Shown in pieces: positions 24,926 through 37,914 of a stretch of DNA of 64,000 bases. The stretch is from Auanema rhodensis (lineage: Eukaryota > Nematoda > Chromadorea > Rhabditida > Rhabditidae): positions 2,356,001-2,420,000 of the forward strand of contig OZ059897.1 of NCBI GenBank assembly GCA_964057225.1. The letters run 5' to 3'. The stretch's first letter is position 1. Every line of letters begins with the position of its first letter. Below the pieces are notes generated by a model. That model was not told the origin of the DNA. It saw nothing but the letters and a program-made list of their open reading frames with translations, and did no database searches. A program made the translations under genes and the position numbers.

Positions 24926-27900
24926 CGTTGATCTGTGTTATCAGATTTGAGTTAGCTTAAAAATGCACCGAGATATCAACTGATATATGTTCACACTTAT
25001 ATCCTCGATTTTCACCCTGAAGAAATGATTTTTTCGTTGAATGACATTGTCCATCGTCTTCGTCTTGAAAAAAGGAATCTAAAAACATCTACTTTTTGTG
25101 AAATTATTTAGAAATTTTTCGGGAAAATTTTTGTCAAAATGTTTTTGGAAGCAATGTTGAGTGTACATGGGAACTCAACATACACTAATGCATTATTTTT
25201 CAAACGATCATAACTAATTTTTGTATAGAGCGTTTCTCAATGTAGTATAGTGCATTCGATGCGGATTTTTAAGCTGCGTTGATCTGTGTTATCAGATTTG
25301 AGTTAACTTAAAAATGCACCGAGATATCAACTGATATAGGTTCACACTTATATCCTCGATTTTCACCCTGAAGAATTAATTTTTTCGTTGAATAACATTG
25401 TCCATCGTCTTCGTCTTGAAAAAAGAAATCCAAAAACTCCTACTTTTTGTGAAATTATTTAGAAATTTTTCGGGAAAATTTTTGTCAAAATGTTTTTGGA
25501 AGCAATGTTGAGTGTACATGGGAACTCAGCATACACTAATGCATTATTTTTCAAACGATCATAACTAATTTTTGTATAGAGCGTTTCTCAATGTAGTATA
25601 GTGCATTCGATGCGGATTTTTAAGCTGCGTTGATCTGTGTTATTAGATTTCAGTTAGCTTAAAAATGCACCGAGATATCAACTGATATAGGTTCACACAT
25701 GTATCCTCGATTTTCACCCTGAAGAAATGATTTTTTCGTTGAAAAACATTGTCCATCGTATTCGTCTTGAAAAAAGGAATCTAAAAACATCTACTTTTTG
25801 TGAAATTATTTAGAAATTTTTCGGGAAAATTTTTGTCAAAATGTTTTTGGAAGCAATGTTGAGTGTACATGGGAACTCAACATACACTAATGCATTATTT
25901 TTCAAACGATCATAACTAATTTTTGTATAGAGCGTTTCTCATTGTAGTATAGTGCATTCGATGCGGATTTTTAAGCTGCGTTGATCTGTGTTATCAGATT
26001 TGAGTTAACTTAAAAATGCACCGAGATATGAACTGATATAGGTTCACACATATATCCTTGATTTTCACCCTGAAGAAATGATTTTTTCGTTGAAAAACAT
26101 TGTCCATAGTCTTCGTCTTGAAAAAAGGAATCTAAAAACATCTACTTTTTGTGAAATTATTCAGAAATTTTTCGGGAAAATTTTTGTCAAAATGTTTTTG
26201 GAAGCAATGTTGAGTGTACATGGGAACTCAACATACACTAATGCATTATTTTTCAAACGATCATAACTAATTTTTGTATAGAGCGTTTTTCAATGTAGTA
26301 TAGTGCATTCGATGCGGATTTTTAAGCTGCGTTGATCTGTGTTATCAGATTTGAGTTAGCTTAAAAATGCACCGAGATATCAACTGATATATGTTCACAC
26401 TTATATCCTCGATTTTCACCCTGAAGAATTAATTTTTTCGTTGAATAACATTGTCCATCGTCTTTGCCTTGAAAAAAGAAATCTAAAAACTCCTACTTTT
26501 TGTGAAATTATTTAGAAATTTTTCGGGAAAATTTTTGTCACAATGTTTTTGGAAGCAATGTTGAGTGTACATGGGAACTCAGCATACACTAATGCATTAT
26601 TTTTCAAACGATCATAACAAATCTTTGTATAGAGCGTTTCTGAATGTAGTATAGTGCATTCGATGCGGATTTTTAAGCTGCGTTGATCTGTGTTATCAGA
26701 TTTGAGTTAGCTTAAAAATGCACCGAGATATCAACTGATATATGTTCACACTTATATCCTCGATTTTCACCCTGAAGAAATGATTTTTTCGTTGAATGAC
26801 ATTGTCCATCGTCTTCGTCTTGAAAAAAGGAATCTAAAAACATCTACTTTTTGTGAAATTATTTAGAAATTTTTCGGGAAAATTTTTGTCAAAATGTTTT
26901 TGGAAGCAATGTTGAGTGTACATGGGAACTCAACATACACTAATGCATTATTTTTCAAACGATCATAACTAATTTTTGTATAGAGCGTTTCTCAATGTAG
27001 TATAGTGCATTCGATGCGGATTTTTAAGCTGCGTTGATCTGTGTTATCAGATTTGAGTTAACTTAAAAATGCACCGAGATATCAACTGATATAGGTTCAC
27101 ACATATATCCTCGATTTTCACCCTGAAGAAATGATTTTTTCGTTGAATAACATTGTCCATCGTCTTTGCCTTGAAAAAAGAAATCTAAAAACTCCTACTT
27201 TTTGTGAAATTATTTAGAAATTTTTCGGGAAAATTTTTGTCACAATGTTTTTGGAAGCAATGTTGAGTGTACATGGGAACTCAGCATACACTAATGCATT
27301 ATTTTTCAAACGATCATAACTAATCTTTGTATAGAGCGTTTCTCAATGTAGTATAGTGCATTCGATGCGGATTTTTAAGCTGCGTTGATCTGTGTTATCA
27401 GATTTGCGCTAGCTTAAAAATGCACCGAGATATCAACTGATATATGTTCACACTTATATCCTCGATTTTCACCCTGAAGAAATGATTTTTTCGTTGAATA
27501 ACATTGTCATTTGTCTTCGTCTTGAAAAAAGGAATCTAAAAACATCTACTTTTTGTGAAATTATTTAGAAATTTTTCGGGAAAATTTTTGTCAAAATGTT
27601 TTTGGAAGCAATGTTGAGTGTACATGGGAACTCAACATACACTAATGCATTATTTTTCAAACGATCATAACTAATTTTTGTATAGAGCGTTTCTCTTTGT
27701 AGTATAGTGCATTCGATGCGGATTTTTAAGCTGCGTTGATCTGTGTTATCAGATTTGCGCTAGCTTAAAAATGCACCGAGTAATCAACTGATATAGGTTC
27801 ACACTTATATCCTCGATTTTCACCCTGAAGAATTAATTTTTTCGTTGAATAACATTGTCCATCGTCTTTGCCTTGAAAAAAGAAATCCAAAAACTCCTAC

Positions 27901-29137
27901 TTTTTGTGAAATTATTTAGAAATTTTTCGGGAAAATTTTTGTCACAATGTTTTTGGAAGCAATGTTGAGTGTACATGGGAACTCAGCATACACTAATGCA
28001 TTATTTTTCAAACGATCATAACTAATTTTTGTATAGAGCGTTTCTCAATGTAGTATAGTGCATTCGATGCGGATTTTTAAGCTGCGTTGATCTGTGTTAT
28101 TAGATTTCAGTTAGCTTAAAAATGCACCGAGATATCAACTGATATAGGTTCACACATGTATCCTCGATTTTCACCCTGAAGAAATGATTTTTTCGTTGAA
28201 AAACATTGTCCATCGTATTCGTCTTGAAAAAAGGAATCTAAAAACATCTACTTTTTGTGAAATTATTTAGAAATTTTTCGGGAAAATTTTTGTCAAAATG
28301 TTTTTGGAAGCAATGTTGAGTGTACATGGGAACTCAACATACACTAATGCATTATTTTTCAAACGATCATAACTAATTTTTGTATAGAGCGTTTCTCATT
28401 GTAGTATAGTGCATTCGATGCGGATTTTTAAGCTGCGTTGATCTGTGTTATCAGATTTGAGTTAACTTAAAAATGCACCGAGATATGAACTGATATAGGT
28501 TCACACATATATCCTTGATTTTCACCCTGAAGAAATGATTTTTTCGTTGAAAAACATTGTCCATAGTCTTCGTCTTGAAAAAAGGAATCTAAAAACATCT
28601 ACTTTTTGTGAAATTATTCAGAAATTTTTCGGGAAAATTTTTGTCAAAATGTTTTTGGAAGCATTGTTGAGTGTACATGGGAACTCAACATACACTAATG
28701 CATTATTTTTCAAACGATCATAACTAATTTTTGTATAGAGCGTTTCTCAATGTAGTATAGTGCATTCGATGCGGATTTTTAAGCTGCGTTGATCTGTGTT
28801 ATCAGATTTGAGTTAACTTAAAAATGCACCGAGATATCAACTGATATATGTTCACACTTATATCCTCGATTTTCACCCTGAAGAAATGATTTTTTCGTTG
28901 AATAACATTGTCCATCGTCTTTGCCTTGAAAAAAGAAATCTAAAAACTCCTACTTTTTGTGAAATTATTTAGAAATTTTTCGGGAAAATTTTTGTCACAA
29001 TGTTTTTGGAAGCAATGTTGAGTGTACATGGGAACTCAACATACACTAATGCATTATTTTTCAAACGATCATAACTAATTTTTGTATAGAGCGTTTCTCA
29101 ATGTAGTATAGTGCATTCGATGCGGATTTTTAAGCTG

Positions 29138-32100
29138 CGTTGATCTGTGTTATTAGATTTCAGTTAGCTTAAAAATGCACCGAGATATCAACTGATATAG
29201 ATTCACACATGTATCCTCGATTTTCACCCTGAAGAAATGATTTTTTCGTTGAAAAACATTGTCCATCGTATTCGTCTTGAAAAAAGGAATCTAAAAACAT
29301 CTACTTTTTGTGAAATTATTTAGAAATTTTTCGGGAAAATTTTTGTCAAAATGTTTTTTTGAAGCAATGTTGAGTGTACATGGGAACTCAACATACACTA
29401 ATGCATTATTTTTCAAACGATCATAACTAATTTTTGTATAGAGCGTTTCTCATTGTAGTATAGTGCATTCGATGCGGATTTTTAAGCTGCGTTGATCTGT
29501 GTTATCAGATTTGAGTTAACTTAAAAATGCACCGAGATATGAACTGATATATGTTCACACATATATCCTTGATTTTCACCCTGAAGAAATGATTTTTTCG
29601 TTGAAAAACATTGTCCATAGTCTTCGTCTTGAAAAAAGGAATCTAAAAACATCTACTTTTTGTGAAATTATTCAGAAATTTTTCGGGAAAATTTTTGTCA
29701 AAATGTTTTTGGAAGCATTGTTGAGTGTACATGGGAACTCAACATACACTAATGCATTATTTTTCAAACGATCATAACTAATTTTTGTATAGAGCGTTTC
29801 TCAATGTAGTATAGTGCATTCGATGCGGATTTTTAAGCTGCGTTGATCTGTGTTATCAGATTTGAGTTAGCTTAAAAATGCACCGAGATATCAACTGATA
29901 TATGTTCACACTTATATCCTCGATTTTCACCCTGAAGAATTAATTTTTTCGTTGAATAACATTGTCCATCGTCTTTGCCTTGAAAAAAGAAATCTAAAAA
30001 CTCCTACTTTTTGTGAAATTATTTAGAAATTTTTCGGGAAAATTTTTGTCACAATGTTTTTGGAAGCAATGTTGAGTGTACATGGGAACTCAGCATACAC
30101 TAATGCATTATTTTTCAAACGATCATAACTAATCTTTGTATAGAGCGTTTTTTAATGTAGTATAGTGCATTCGATGCGGATTTTTAAGCTGCGTTGATCT
30201 GTGTTATCAGATTTGAGTTGGCTGAAAAATGCACCGAGATATCAACTGATATATGTTCACACTTATATCCTCGATTTTCACCCTGAAGAAATGATTTTTT
30301 CGTTGAATAACATTGTCCATCGTCTTCGTCTTGAAAAAAGGAATCTAAAAACATCTACTTTTTGTGAAATTATTTAGAAATTTTTCGGGAAAATTTTTGT
30401 CAAAATGTTTTTGGAAGCAATGTTGAGTGTACATGGGCACTCAACATACACTAATGCATTATTTTTCAAACGATCATAACTAATTTTTGTATAGAGCGTT
30501 TCTCAATGTAGTATAGTGCATTCGATGCGGATTTTTAAGCTGCGTTGATCTGTGTTATCAGATTTGAGTTAACTTAAAAATGCACCGAGATATCAACTGA
30601 TATATGTTCACACTTATATCCTCGATTTTCACCCTGAAGAAATGATTTTTTCGTTGAAAAACATTGTCCATCGTATTCGTTTTGAAAAAAGAAATCTAAA
30701 AACATCTACTTTTTGTGAAATTATTTAGAAATTTTTCGGGAAAATTTTTGTCAAAATGTTTTTGGAAGCAATGTTGAGTGTACATGGGAACTCAACATAC
30801 ACTAATGCATTATTTTTCAAACGATCATAACTAATTTTTGTATAGAGCGTTTCTCAATGTAGTATAGTGCATTCGATGCGGATTTTCAAGCTGCGTTGAT
30901 CTGTGTTATCAGATTTGAGTTAACTTGAAAATGCACCGAGATATCAACTGATATAGGTTCACACTTGTATCCTCGATTTTCACCCTGGAGAAATGATTTT
31001 TTCGTTGAAAAACATTGTCCATCGTATTCGTCTTGAAAAAAGGAATCTAAAAACATCTACTTTTTGTGAAATTATTTAGAAATTTTTCGGGAAAATTTTT
31101 GTCAAAATGTTTTTGGAAGCAATGTTGAGTGTACATGGGAACTCAACATACACTAATGCATTATTTTTCAAACGATCATAACTAATTTTTGTATAGAGCG
31201 TTTCTCAATGTAGTATAGTGCATTCGATGCGGATTTTTAAGCTGCGTTGATCTGTGTTATTAGATTTCAGTTAGCTTAAAAATGCACCGAGATATCAACT
31301 GATATAGATTCACACATGTATCCTCGATTTTCACCCTGAAGAAATGATTTTTTCGTTGAAAAACATTGTCCATCGTATTCGTCTTGAAAAAAGGAATCTA
31401 AAAACATCTACTTTTTGTGAAATTATTTAGAAATTTTTCGGGAAAATTTTTGTCAAAATGTTTTTTTGAAGCAATGTTGAGTGTACATGGGAACTCAACA
31501 TACACTAATGCATTATTTTTCAAACGATCATAACTAATTTTTGTATAGAGCGTTTCTCATTGTAGTATAGTGCATTCGATGCGGATTTTTAAGCTGCGTT
31601 GATCTGTGTTATCAGATTTGAGTTAACTTAAAAATGCACCGAGATATGAACTGATATAGGTTCACACATATATCCTTGATTTTCACCCTGAAGAAATGAT
31701 TTTTTCGTTGAAAAACATTGTCCATAGTCTTCGTCTTGAAAAAAGGAATCTAAAAACATCTACTTTTTGTGAAATTATTCAGAAATTTTTCGGGAAAATT
31801 TTTGTCAAAATGTTTTTGGAAGCATTGTTGAGTGTACATGGGAACTCAACATACACTAATGCATTATTTTTCAAACGATCATAACTAATTTTTGTATAGA
31901 GCGTTTCTCAATGTAGTATAGTGCATTCGATGCGGATTTTTAAGCTGCGTTGATCTGTGTTATCAGATTTGAGTTAGCTTAAAAATGCACCGAGATATCA
32001 ACTGATATATGTTCACACTTATATCCTCGATTTTCACCCTGAAGAATTAATTTTTTCGTTGAATAACATTGTCCATCGTCTTTGCCTTGAAAAAAGAAAT

Positions 32101-33002
32101 CTAAAAACTCCTACTTTTTGTGAAATTATTTAGAAATTTTTCGGGAAAATTTTTGTCACAATGTTTTTGGAAGCAATGTTGAGTGTACATGGGAACTCAG
32201 CATACACTAATGCATTATTTTTCAAACGATCATAACTAATCTTTGTATAGAGCGTTTTTTAATGTAGTATAGTGCATTCGATGCGGATTTTTAAGCTGCG
32301 TTGATCTGTGTTATCAGATTTGAGTTAACTTAAAAATGCACCGAGATATCAACTGATATATGTTCACACTTATATCCTCGATTTTCACCCTGAAGAAATG
32401 ATTTTTTCGTTGAAAAACATTGTCCATCGTATTCGTTTTGAAAAAAGAAATCTAAAAACATCTACTTTTTGTGAAATTATTTAGAAATTTTTCGGGAAAA
32501 TTTTTGTCAAAATGTTTTTGGAAGCAATGTTGAGTGTACATGGGAACTCAACATACACTAATGCATTATTTTTCAAACGATCATAACTAATTTTTGTATA
32601 GAGCGTTTCTCAATGTAGTATAGTGCATTCGATGCGGATTTTCAAGCTGCGTTGATCTGTGTTATCAGATTTGAGTTAACTTGAAAATGCACCGAGATAT
32701 CAACTGATATAGGTTCACACTTGTATCCTCGATTTTCACCCTGGAGAAATGATTTTTTCGTTGAAAAACATTGTCCATCGTATTCGTCTTGAAAAAAGGA
32801 ATCTAAAAACATCTACTTTTTGTGAAATTATTTAGAAATTTTTCGGGAAAATTTTTGTCAAAATGTTTTTGGAAGCAATGTTGAGTGTACATGGGAACTC
32901 AACATACACTAATGCATTATTTTTCAAACGATCATAACTAATTTTTGTATAGAGCGTTTCTCATTGTAGTATAGTGCATTCGATGCGGATTTTTAAGCTG
33001 CG
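29138..33002 (+). repeat. Near-copy pair Q-P2-V-(U)-R-S with one monomer lost
   Basis: The run Q,P2,V,U,R,S at 29138-31244 is followed by Q,P2,V,R,S at 31245-33000. Both Q monomers have the extra base in the T-run before GAAGC and the rare AGATTCAC. Both S monomers have the rare CCTGGAGAAATG (near 30985 and 32741). The second run lacks the U monomer, so the offset changes from 2107 bp before the gap to 1756 bp after it, a change of exactly one monomer. Confidence 0.8.
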
Positions 33003-33351
33003 TTGATCTGTGTTATCAGATTTGAGTTAACTTAAAAATGCACCGAGATATCAACTGATATAGGTTCACACATATATCCTCGATTTTCACCCTGAAGAAA
33101 TGATTTTTTCGTTGAAAAACATTGTCCATCGTCTTCGTCTTGAAAAAAGGAATCTAAAAACATCTACTTTTTGTGAAATTATTCAGAAATTTTTCGGGAA
33201 AATTTTTGTCAAAATGTTTTTGGAAGCAATGTTGAGTGTACATGGGAACTCAACATACACTAATGCATTATTTTTCAAACGATCATAACTAATTTTTGTA
33301 TAGAGCGTTTCTCAATGTAGTATAGTGCATTCGATGCGGATTTTTAAGCTG

Positions 33352-33702
33352 CGTTGATCTGTGTTATCAGATTTGAGTTAGCTTAAAAATGCACCGAGAT
33401 ATCAACTGATATAAGTTCACACTTATATCCTCGATTTTCACCCTGAAGAAATAATTTTTTCGTTGAATAACATTGTCCATCGTCTTTGCCTTAAAAAAAG
33501 GAATCTAAAAACATCTACGTTTTGATAAATTATTTTAAAATTTTTCGAAAAAATTTTTGTCAAAATGTTTTTGGAAGCAATGTTGAGTGTACATGGAAAC
33601 TCAACATACACTAATGCATCATTTTTCAAACGATCATAACTAATATTTGTATTAAGCGTTTCTCAATGTAGTATAGTGCATTCGATGCGGATTTTTAAGC
33701 TG
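33352..33702 (+). repeat. Outlier monomer O1
   Basis: This monomer carries a cluster of changes not found together elsewhere: ATAAGTTCAC, GAAATAATT, ACGTTTTGATAAATT, TTTTAAAATTTTTCGAAAAAA in place of the GGG-containing form, CATGGAAACTC, ATGCATCATT and ATATTTGTATTAAGC. It is still 351 bp and in register, and it is the most divergent monomer in the window. It breaks the TAATGCATTA palindrome but keeps the GTTGAG and CTCAAC arms. Confidence 0.9.
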
Positions 33703-34053
33703 CGTCGATCTGTGTTATCAGATTTGCGCTAGCTTAAAAATGCACCGAGATATCAACTGATATAAGTTCACACTTATATCCTCGATTTTCACCCTGAAGA
33801 ATTAATTTTTTCAATGAATAACATTGTCCATCGTCTTTGCCTTGAAAAAAGGAATCTAAAAACATCTACTTTTTGCTAAATTATTTTGAAATTTTTCGAA
33901 AAAATTTTTGTCAAAATGTTTTTGGAAGCAATGTTGAGTGTACATGGAAACTCAACATACACTAATGCATCATTTTTCAAACGATCATAACTAATTTTTG
34001 TATAGAGCGTTTTTTAATGTAGTATAGTGCATTCGATGCGGATTTTTAAGCTG
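33703..34053 (+). repeat. Outlier monomer O2
   Basis: It is adjacent to O1 and shares several of its rare bases (ATAAGTTCAC, TTTTTCGAAAAAA, CATGGAAACTC, ATGCATCATT). It has its own too (TTTTTTCAATGAATAAC, TTTTTGCTAAATTATTTTG). Its front is class A-like (GCGCTAGC) and its end GCGTTTTTTAATG is V-like, so it may itself be a mosaic. Length is 351 bp. Confidence 0.88.
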
Positions 34054-36510
34054 CGTTGATCTGTGTTATCAGATTTGAGTTAGCTGAAAAATGCACCGAG
34101 ATATCAACTGATATATGTTCACACTTATATCCTCGATTTTCACCCTGAAGAAATGATTTTTTCGTTGAATAACATTGTCCATCGTCTTCGTCTTGAAAAA
34201 AGGAATCTAAAAACATCTACTTTTTGTGAAATTATTTAGAAATTTTTCGGGAAAATTTTTGTCAAAATGTTTTTGGAAGCAATGTTGAGTGTACATGGGC
34301 ACTCAACATACACTAATGCATTATTTTTCAAACGATCATAACTAATTTTTGTATAGAGCGTTTCTCAATGTAGTATAGTGCATTCGATGCGGATTTTTAA
34401 GCTGCGTTGATCTGTGTTATCAGATTTGAGTTAACTTAAAAATGCACCGAGATATCAACTGATATATGTTCACACTTATATCCTCGATTTTCACCCTGAA
34501 GAAATGATTTTTTCGTTGAAAAACATTGTCCATCGTATTCGTTTTGAAAAAAGAAATCTAAAAACATCTACTTTTTGTGAAATTATTTAGAAATTTTTCG
34601 GGAAAATTTTTGTCAAAATGTTTTTGGAAGCAATGTTGAGTGTACATGGGAACTCAACATACACTAATGCATTATTTTTCAAACGATCATAACTAATTTT
34701 TGTATAGAGCGTTTCTCATTGTAGTATAGTGCATTCGATGCGGATTTTCAAGCTGCGTTGATCTGTGTTATCAGATTTGAGTTAACTTGAAAATGCACCG
34801 AGATATCAACTGATATAGGTTCACACTTGTATCCTCGATTTTCACCCTGAAGAAATGATTTTTTCGTTGAAAAACATTGTCCATCGTATTCGTCTTGAAA
34901 AAAGGAATCTAAAAACATCTACTTTTTGTGAAATTATTTAGAAATTTTTCGGGAAAATTTTTGTCAAAATGTTTTTGGAAGCAATGTTGAGTGTACATGG
35001 GAACTCAACATACACTAATGCATTATTTTTCAAACGATCATAACTAATTTTTGTATAGAGCGTTTCTCATTGTAGTATAGTGCATTCGATGCGGATTTTT
35101 AAGCTGCGTTGATCTGTGTTATCAGATTTGAGTTAACTTAAAAATGCACCGAGATATCAACTGATATAGGTTCACACATATATCCTCGATTTTCACCCTG
35201 AAGAAATGATTTTTTCGTTGAAAAACATTGTCCATCGTCTTCGTCTTGAAAAAAGGAATCTAAAAACATCTACTTTTTGTGAAATTATTCAGAAATTTTT
35301 CGGGAAAATTTTTGTCAAAATGTTTTTGGAAGCAATGTTGAGTGTACATGGGAACTCAACATACACTAATGCATTATTTTTCAAACGATCATAACTAATT
35401 TTTGTATAGAGCGTTTCTCAATGTAGTATAGTGCATTCGATGCGGATTTTTAAGCTGCGTTGATCTGTGTTATCAGATTTGAGTTAGCTTAAAAATGCAC
35501 CGAGTAATCAACTGATATAGGTTCACACTTATATCCTCGATTTTCACCCTGAAGAATTAATTTTTTCGTTGAATAACATTGTCCATCGTCTTTGCCTTGA
35601 AAAAAGAAATCCAAAAACTCCTACTTTTTGTGAAATTATTTAGAAATTTTTCGGGAAAATTTTTGTCAAAATGTTTTTGGAAGCAATGTTGAGTGTACAT
35701 GGGAACTCAACATACACTAATGCATTATTTTTCAAACGATCATAACTAATTTTTGTATAGAGCGTTTCTCAATGTAGTATAGTGCATTCGATGCGGATTT
35801 TTAAGCTGCGTTGATCTGTGTTATCAGATTTGAGTTAGCTTAAAAATGCACCGAGTAATCAACTGATATAGGTTCACACTTATATCCTCGATTTTCACCC
35901 TGAAGAATTAATTTTTTCGTTGAATAACATTGTCCATCGTCTTTGCCTTGAAAAAAGAAATCCAAAAACTCCTACTTTTTGTGAAATTATTTAGAAATTT
36001 TTCGGGAAAATTTTTGTCAAAATGTTTTTGGAAGCAATGTTGAGTGTACATGGGAACTCAACATACACTAATGCATTATTTTTCAAACGATCATAACTAA
36101 TTTTTGTATAGAGCGTTTCTCAATGTAGTATAGTGCATTCGATGCGGATTTTTAAGCTGCGTTGATCTGTGTTATCAGATTTGAGTTAACTTAAAAATGC
36201 ACCGAGTAATCAACTGATATAGGTTCACACTTATATCCTCGATTTTCACCCTGAAGAATTAATTTTTTCGTTGAATAACATTGTCCATCGTCTTTGCCTT
36301 GAAAAAAGAAATCCAAAAACTCCTACTTTTTGTGAAATTATTTAGAAATTTTTCGGGAAAATTTTTGTCACAATGTTTTTGGAAGCAATGTTGAGTGTAC
36401 ATGGGAACTCAGCATACACTAATGCATTATTTTTCAAACGATCATAACTAATTTTTGTATAGAGCGTTTCTCAATGTAGTATAGTGCATTCGATGCGGAT
36501 TTTTAAGCTG

Positions 36511-36861
36511 CGTTGATCTGTGTTATTAGATTTCAGTTAGCTTAAAAATGCACCGAGATATCAACTGATATAGGTTCACACATGTATCCTCGATTTTCAC
36601 CCTGAAGAATTAATTTTTTCGTTGAATAACATTGTCCATCGTCTTTGCCTTGAAAAAAGAAATCCAAAAACTCCTACTTTTTGTGAAATTATTTAGAAAT
36701 TTTTCGGGAAAATTTTTGTCACAATGTTTTTGGAAGCAATGTTGAGTGTACATGGGAACTCAGCATACACTAATGCATTATTTTTCAAACGATCATAACT
36801 AATTTTTGTATAGAGCGTTTCTCAATGTAGTATAGTGCATTCGATGCGGATTTTTAAGCTG
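36511..36861 (+). repeat. Mosaic monomer Q/T
   Basis: The front is class Q (TTATTAGATTTCAG, CATGTATCC). From about 36607 it is class T (GAATTAATT, GAATAAC, CTTTGCC, GAAATCCAAAAAC, GTCACAATG, CAGCAT). The switch lies between about 36587 and 36609. It is copied at 52307-52657 as part of the 23-mer block, so the exchange predates that duplication. Confidence 0.8.
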
Positions 36862-37563
36862 CGTTGATCTGTGTTATTAGATTTCAGTTAGCTTAAAAAT
36901 GCACCGAGATATCAACTGATATAGGTTCACACATGTATCCTCGATTTTCACCCTGAAGAAATGATTTTTTCGTTGAAAAACATTGTCCATCGTATTCGTC
37001 TTGAAAAAAGGAATCTAAAAACATCTACTTTTTGTGAAATTATTTAGAAATTTTTCGGGAAAATTTTTGTCAAAATGTTTTTGGAAGCAATGTTGAGTGT
37101 ACATGGGAACTCAACATACACTAATGCATTATTTTTCAAACGATCATAACTAATTTTTGTATAGAGCGTTTCTCAATGTAGTATAGTGCATTCGATGCGG
37201 ATTTTTAAGCTGCGTTGATCTGTGTTATCAGATTTGAGTTAGCTTAAAAATGCACCGAGTAATCAACTGATATAGGTTCACACTTATATCCTCGATTTTC
37301 ACCCTGAAGAATTAATTTTTTCGTTGAATAACATTGTCCATCGTCTTTGCCTTGAAGAAAGAAATCCAAAAACTCCTACTTTTTGTGAAATTATTTAGAA
37401 ATTTTTCGGGAAAATTTTTGTCAAAATGTTTTTGGAAGCAATGTTGAGTGTACATGGGAACTCAACATACACTAATGCATTATTTTTCAAACGATCATAA
37501 CTAATTTTTGTATAGAGCGTTTCTCAATGTAGTATAGTGCATTCGATGCGGATTTTTAAGCTG

Positions 37564-37914
37564 CGTTGATCTGTGTTATCAGATTTGAGTTAACTTAAAA
37601 ATGCACCGAGTAATCAACTGATATAGGTTCACACATATATCCTCGATTTTCACCCTGAAGAAATGATTTTTTCGTTGAAAAACATTGTCCATCGTCTTCG
37701 TCTTGAAAAAAGGAATCTAAAAACATCTACTTTTTGTGAAATTATTCAGAAATTTTTCGGGAAAATTTTTGTCAAAATGTTTTTGGAAGCAATGTTGAGT
37801 GTACATGGGAACTCAACATACACTAATGCATTATTTTTCAAACGATCATAACTAATTTTTGTATAGAGCGTTTCTCAATGTAGTATAGTGCATTCGATGC
37901 GGATTTTTAAGCTG
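37564..37914 (+). repeat. Mosaic monomer T/P
   Basis: It has the T form of class site II (GAGTAATC) but then the P marks (CACATATATCC, GAAATG, CTTCGTCTTG, TTCAG). The same form appears at 42830, 53360, 58626 and 61785, all inside duplicated blocks. The switch lies between monomer positions of about 52 and 75. Confidence 0.7.

Larger units (their letters stand above)
13343..28084 (+). repeat. Second mixed domain, 42 monomers
   Basis: By-eye order from 13343: X-like, A2, P, C2, E, A2, E, A2, E, R, R, S, A2, P, C2, E, A2, E, A2, E/R, S, A2, E, A2, E, R, S, P, X, X, T0, Q, P, E, mosaic, Q, P2, V, E, mosaic, X, T0. A2 is class A with CGATTTTCACC. C2 has TTAAGAAAT and GATAATAAC. R has ATTCGTTTTG. 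S starts after TTTTCAAGC and has CTTGTATCC. X (23171, 23522, 27383) has CATTGTCATTTG and CTCTTTGTAG. Q has TTATTAGATTTCAG and CATGTATCC. T0 has GAAATCCAAAAAC. All 42 monomers total 42 x 351 bp exactly. No other sequence type is present. Confidence 0.7.
28085..35808 (+). repeat. Transition domain, 22 monomers, first appearance of the Q-P2-W-Q-P2-V-U-R-S order
   Basis: Order: Q,P2,W,Q,P2,V,U,R,S,Q,P2,V,R,S,P,O1,O2,U,R,S,P,T. P2 has GATATGAAC, CCTTGATT and CATAGTC. W has GAAATG with CTTTGCC and ACTCC. V has GAATTAATT, CAGCAT and AATCTTTG. U has GCTGAAAAATG and GGGCACTC. T has GAGTAATC with GAAATCCAAAAAC. O1 and O2 are outliers listed separately. The first nine monomers (28085-31244) correspond to 38266-41425 at offset 10181 bp with scattered differences (GAGTTGGC, AGATTCAC, CCTGGAG). 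Confidence 0.75.

Noticed and set aside
14482-33629. Three minus-strand ORFs of 63-68 codons (14482-14673, 18328-18534, 33438-33629)
   Set aside because: They are the reverse reading of C2 and O1 monomers in which substitutions such as TTAAG or TTTTA remove stops. Two of them are copies made by the 3861-bp-offset duplication. No independent evidence of coding.
33352-34053. Transposon insertion at the divergent monomers
   Set aside because: Both are exactly 351 bp, in register and alignable to the consensus along their whole length, with no terminal repeats or target duplication.
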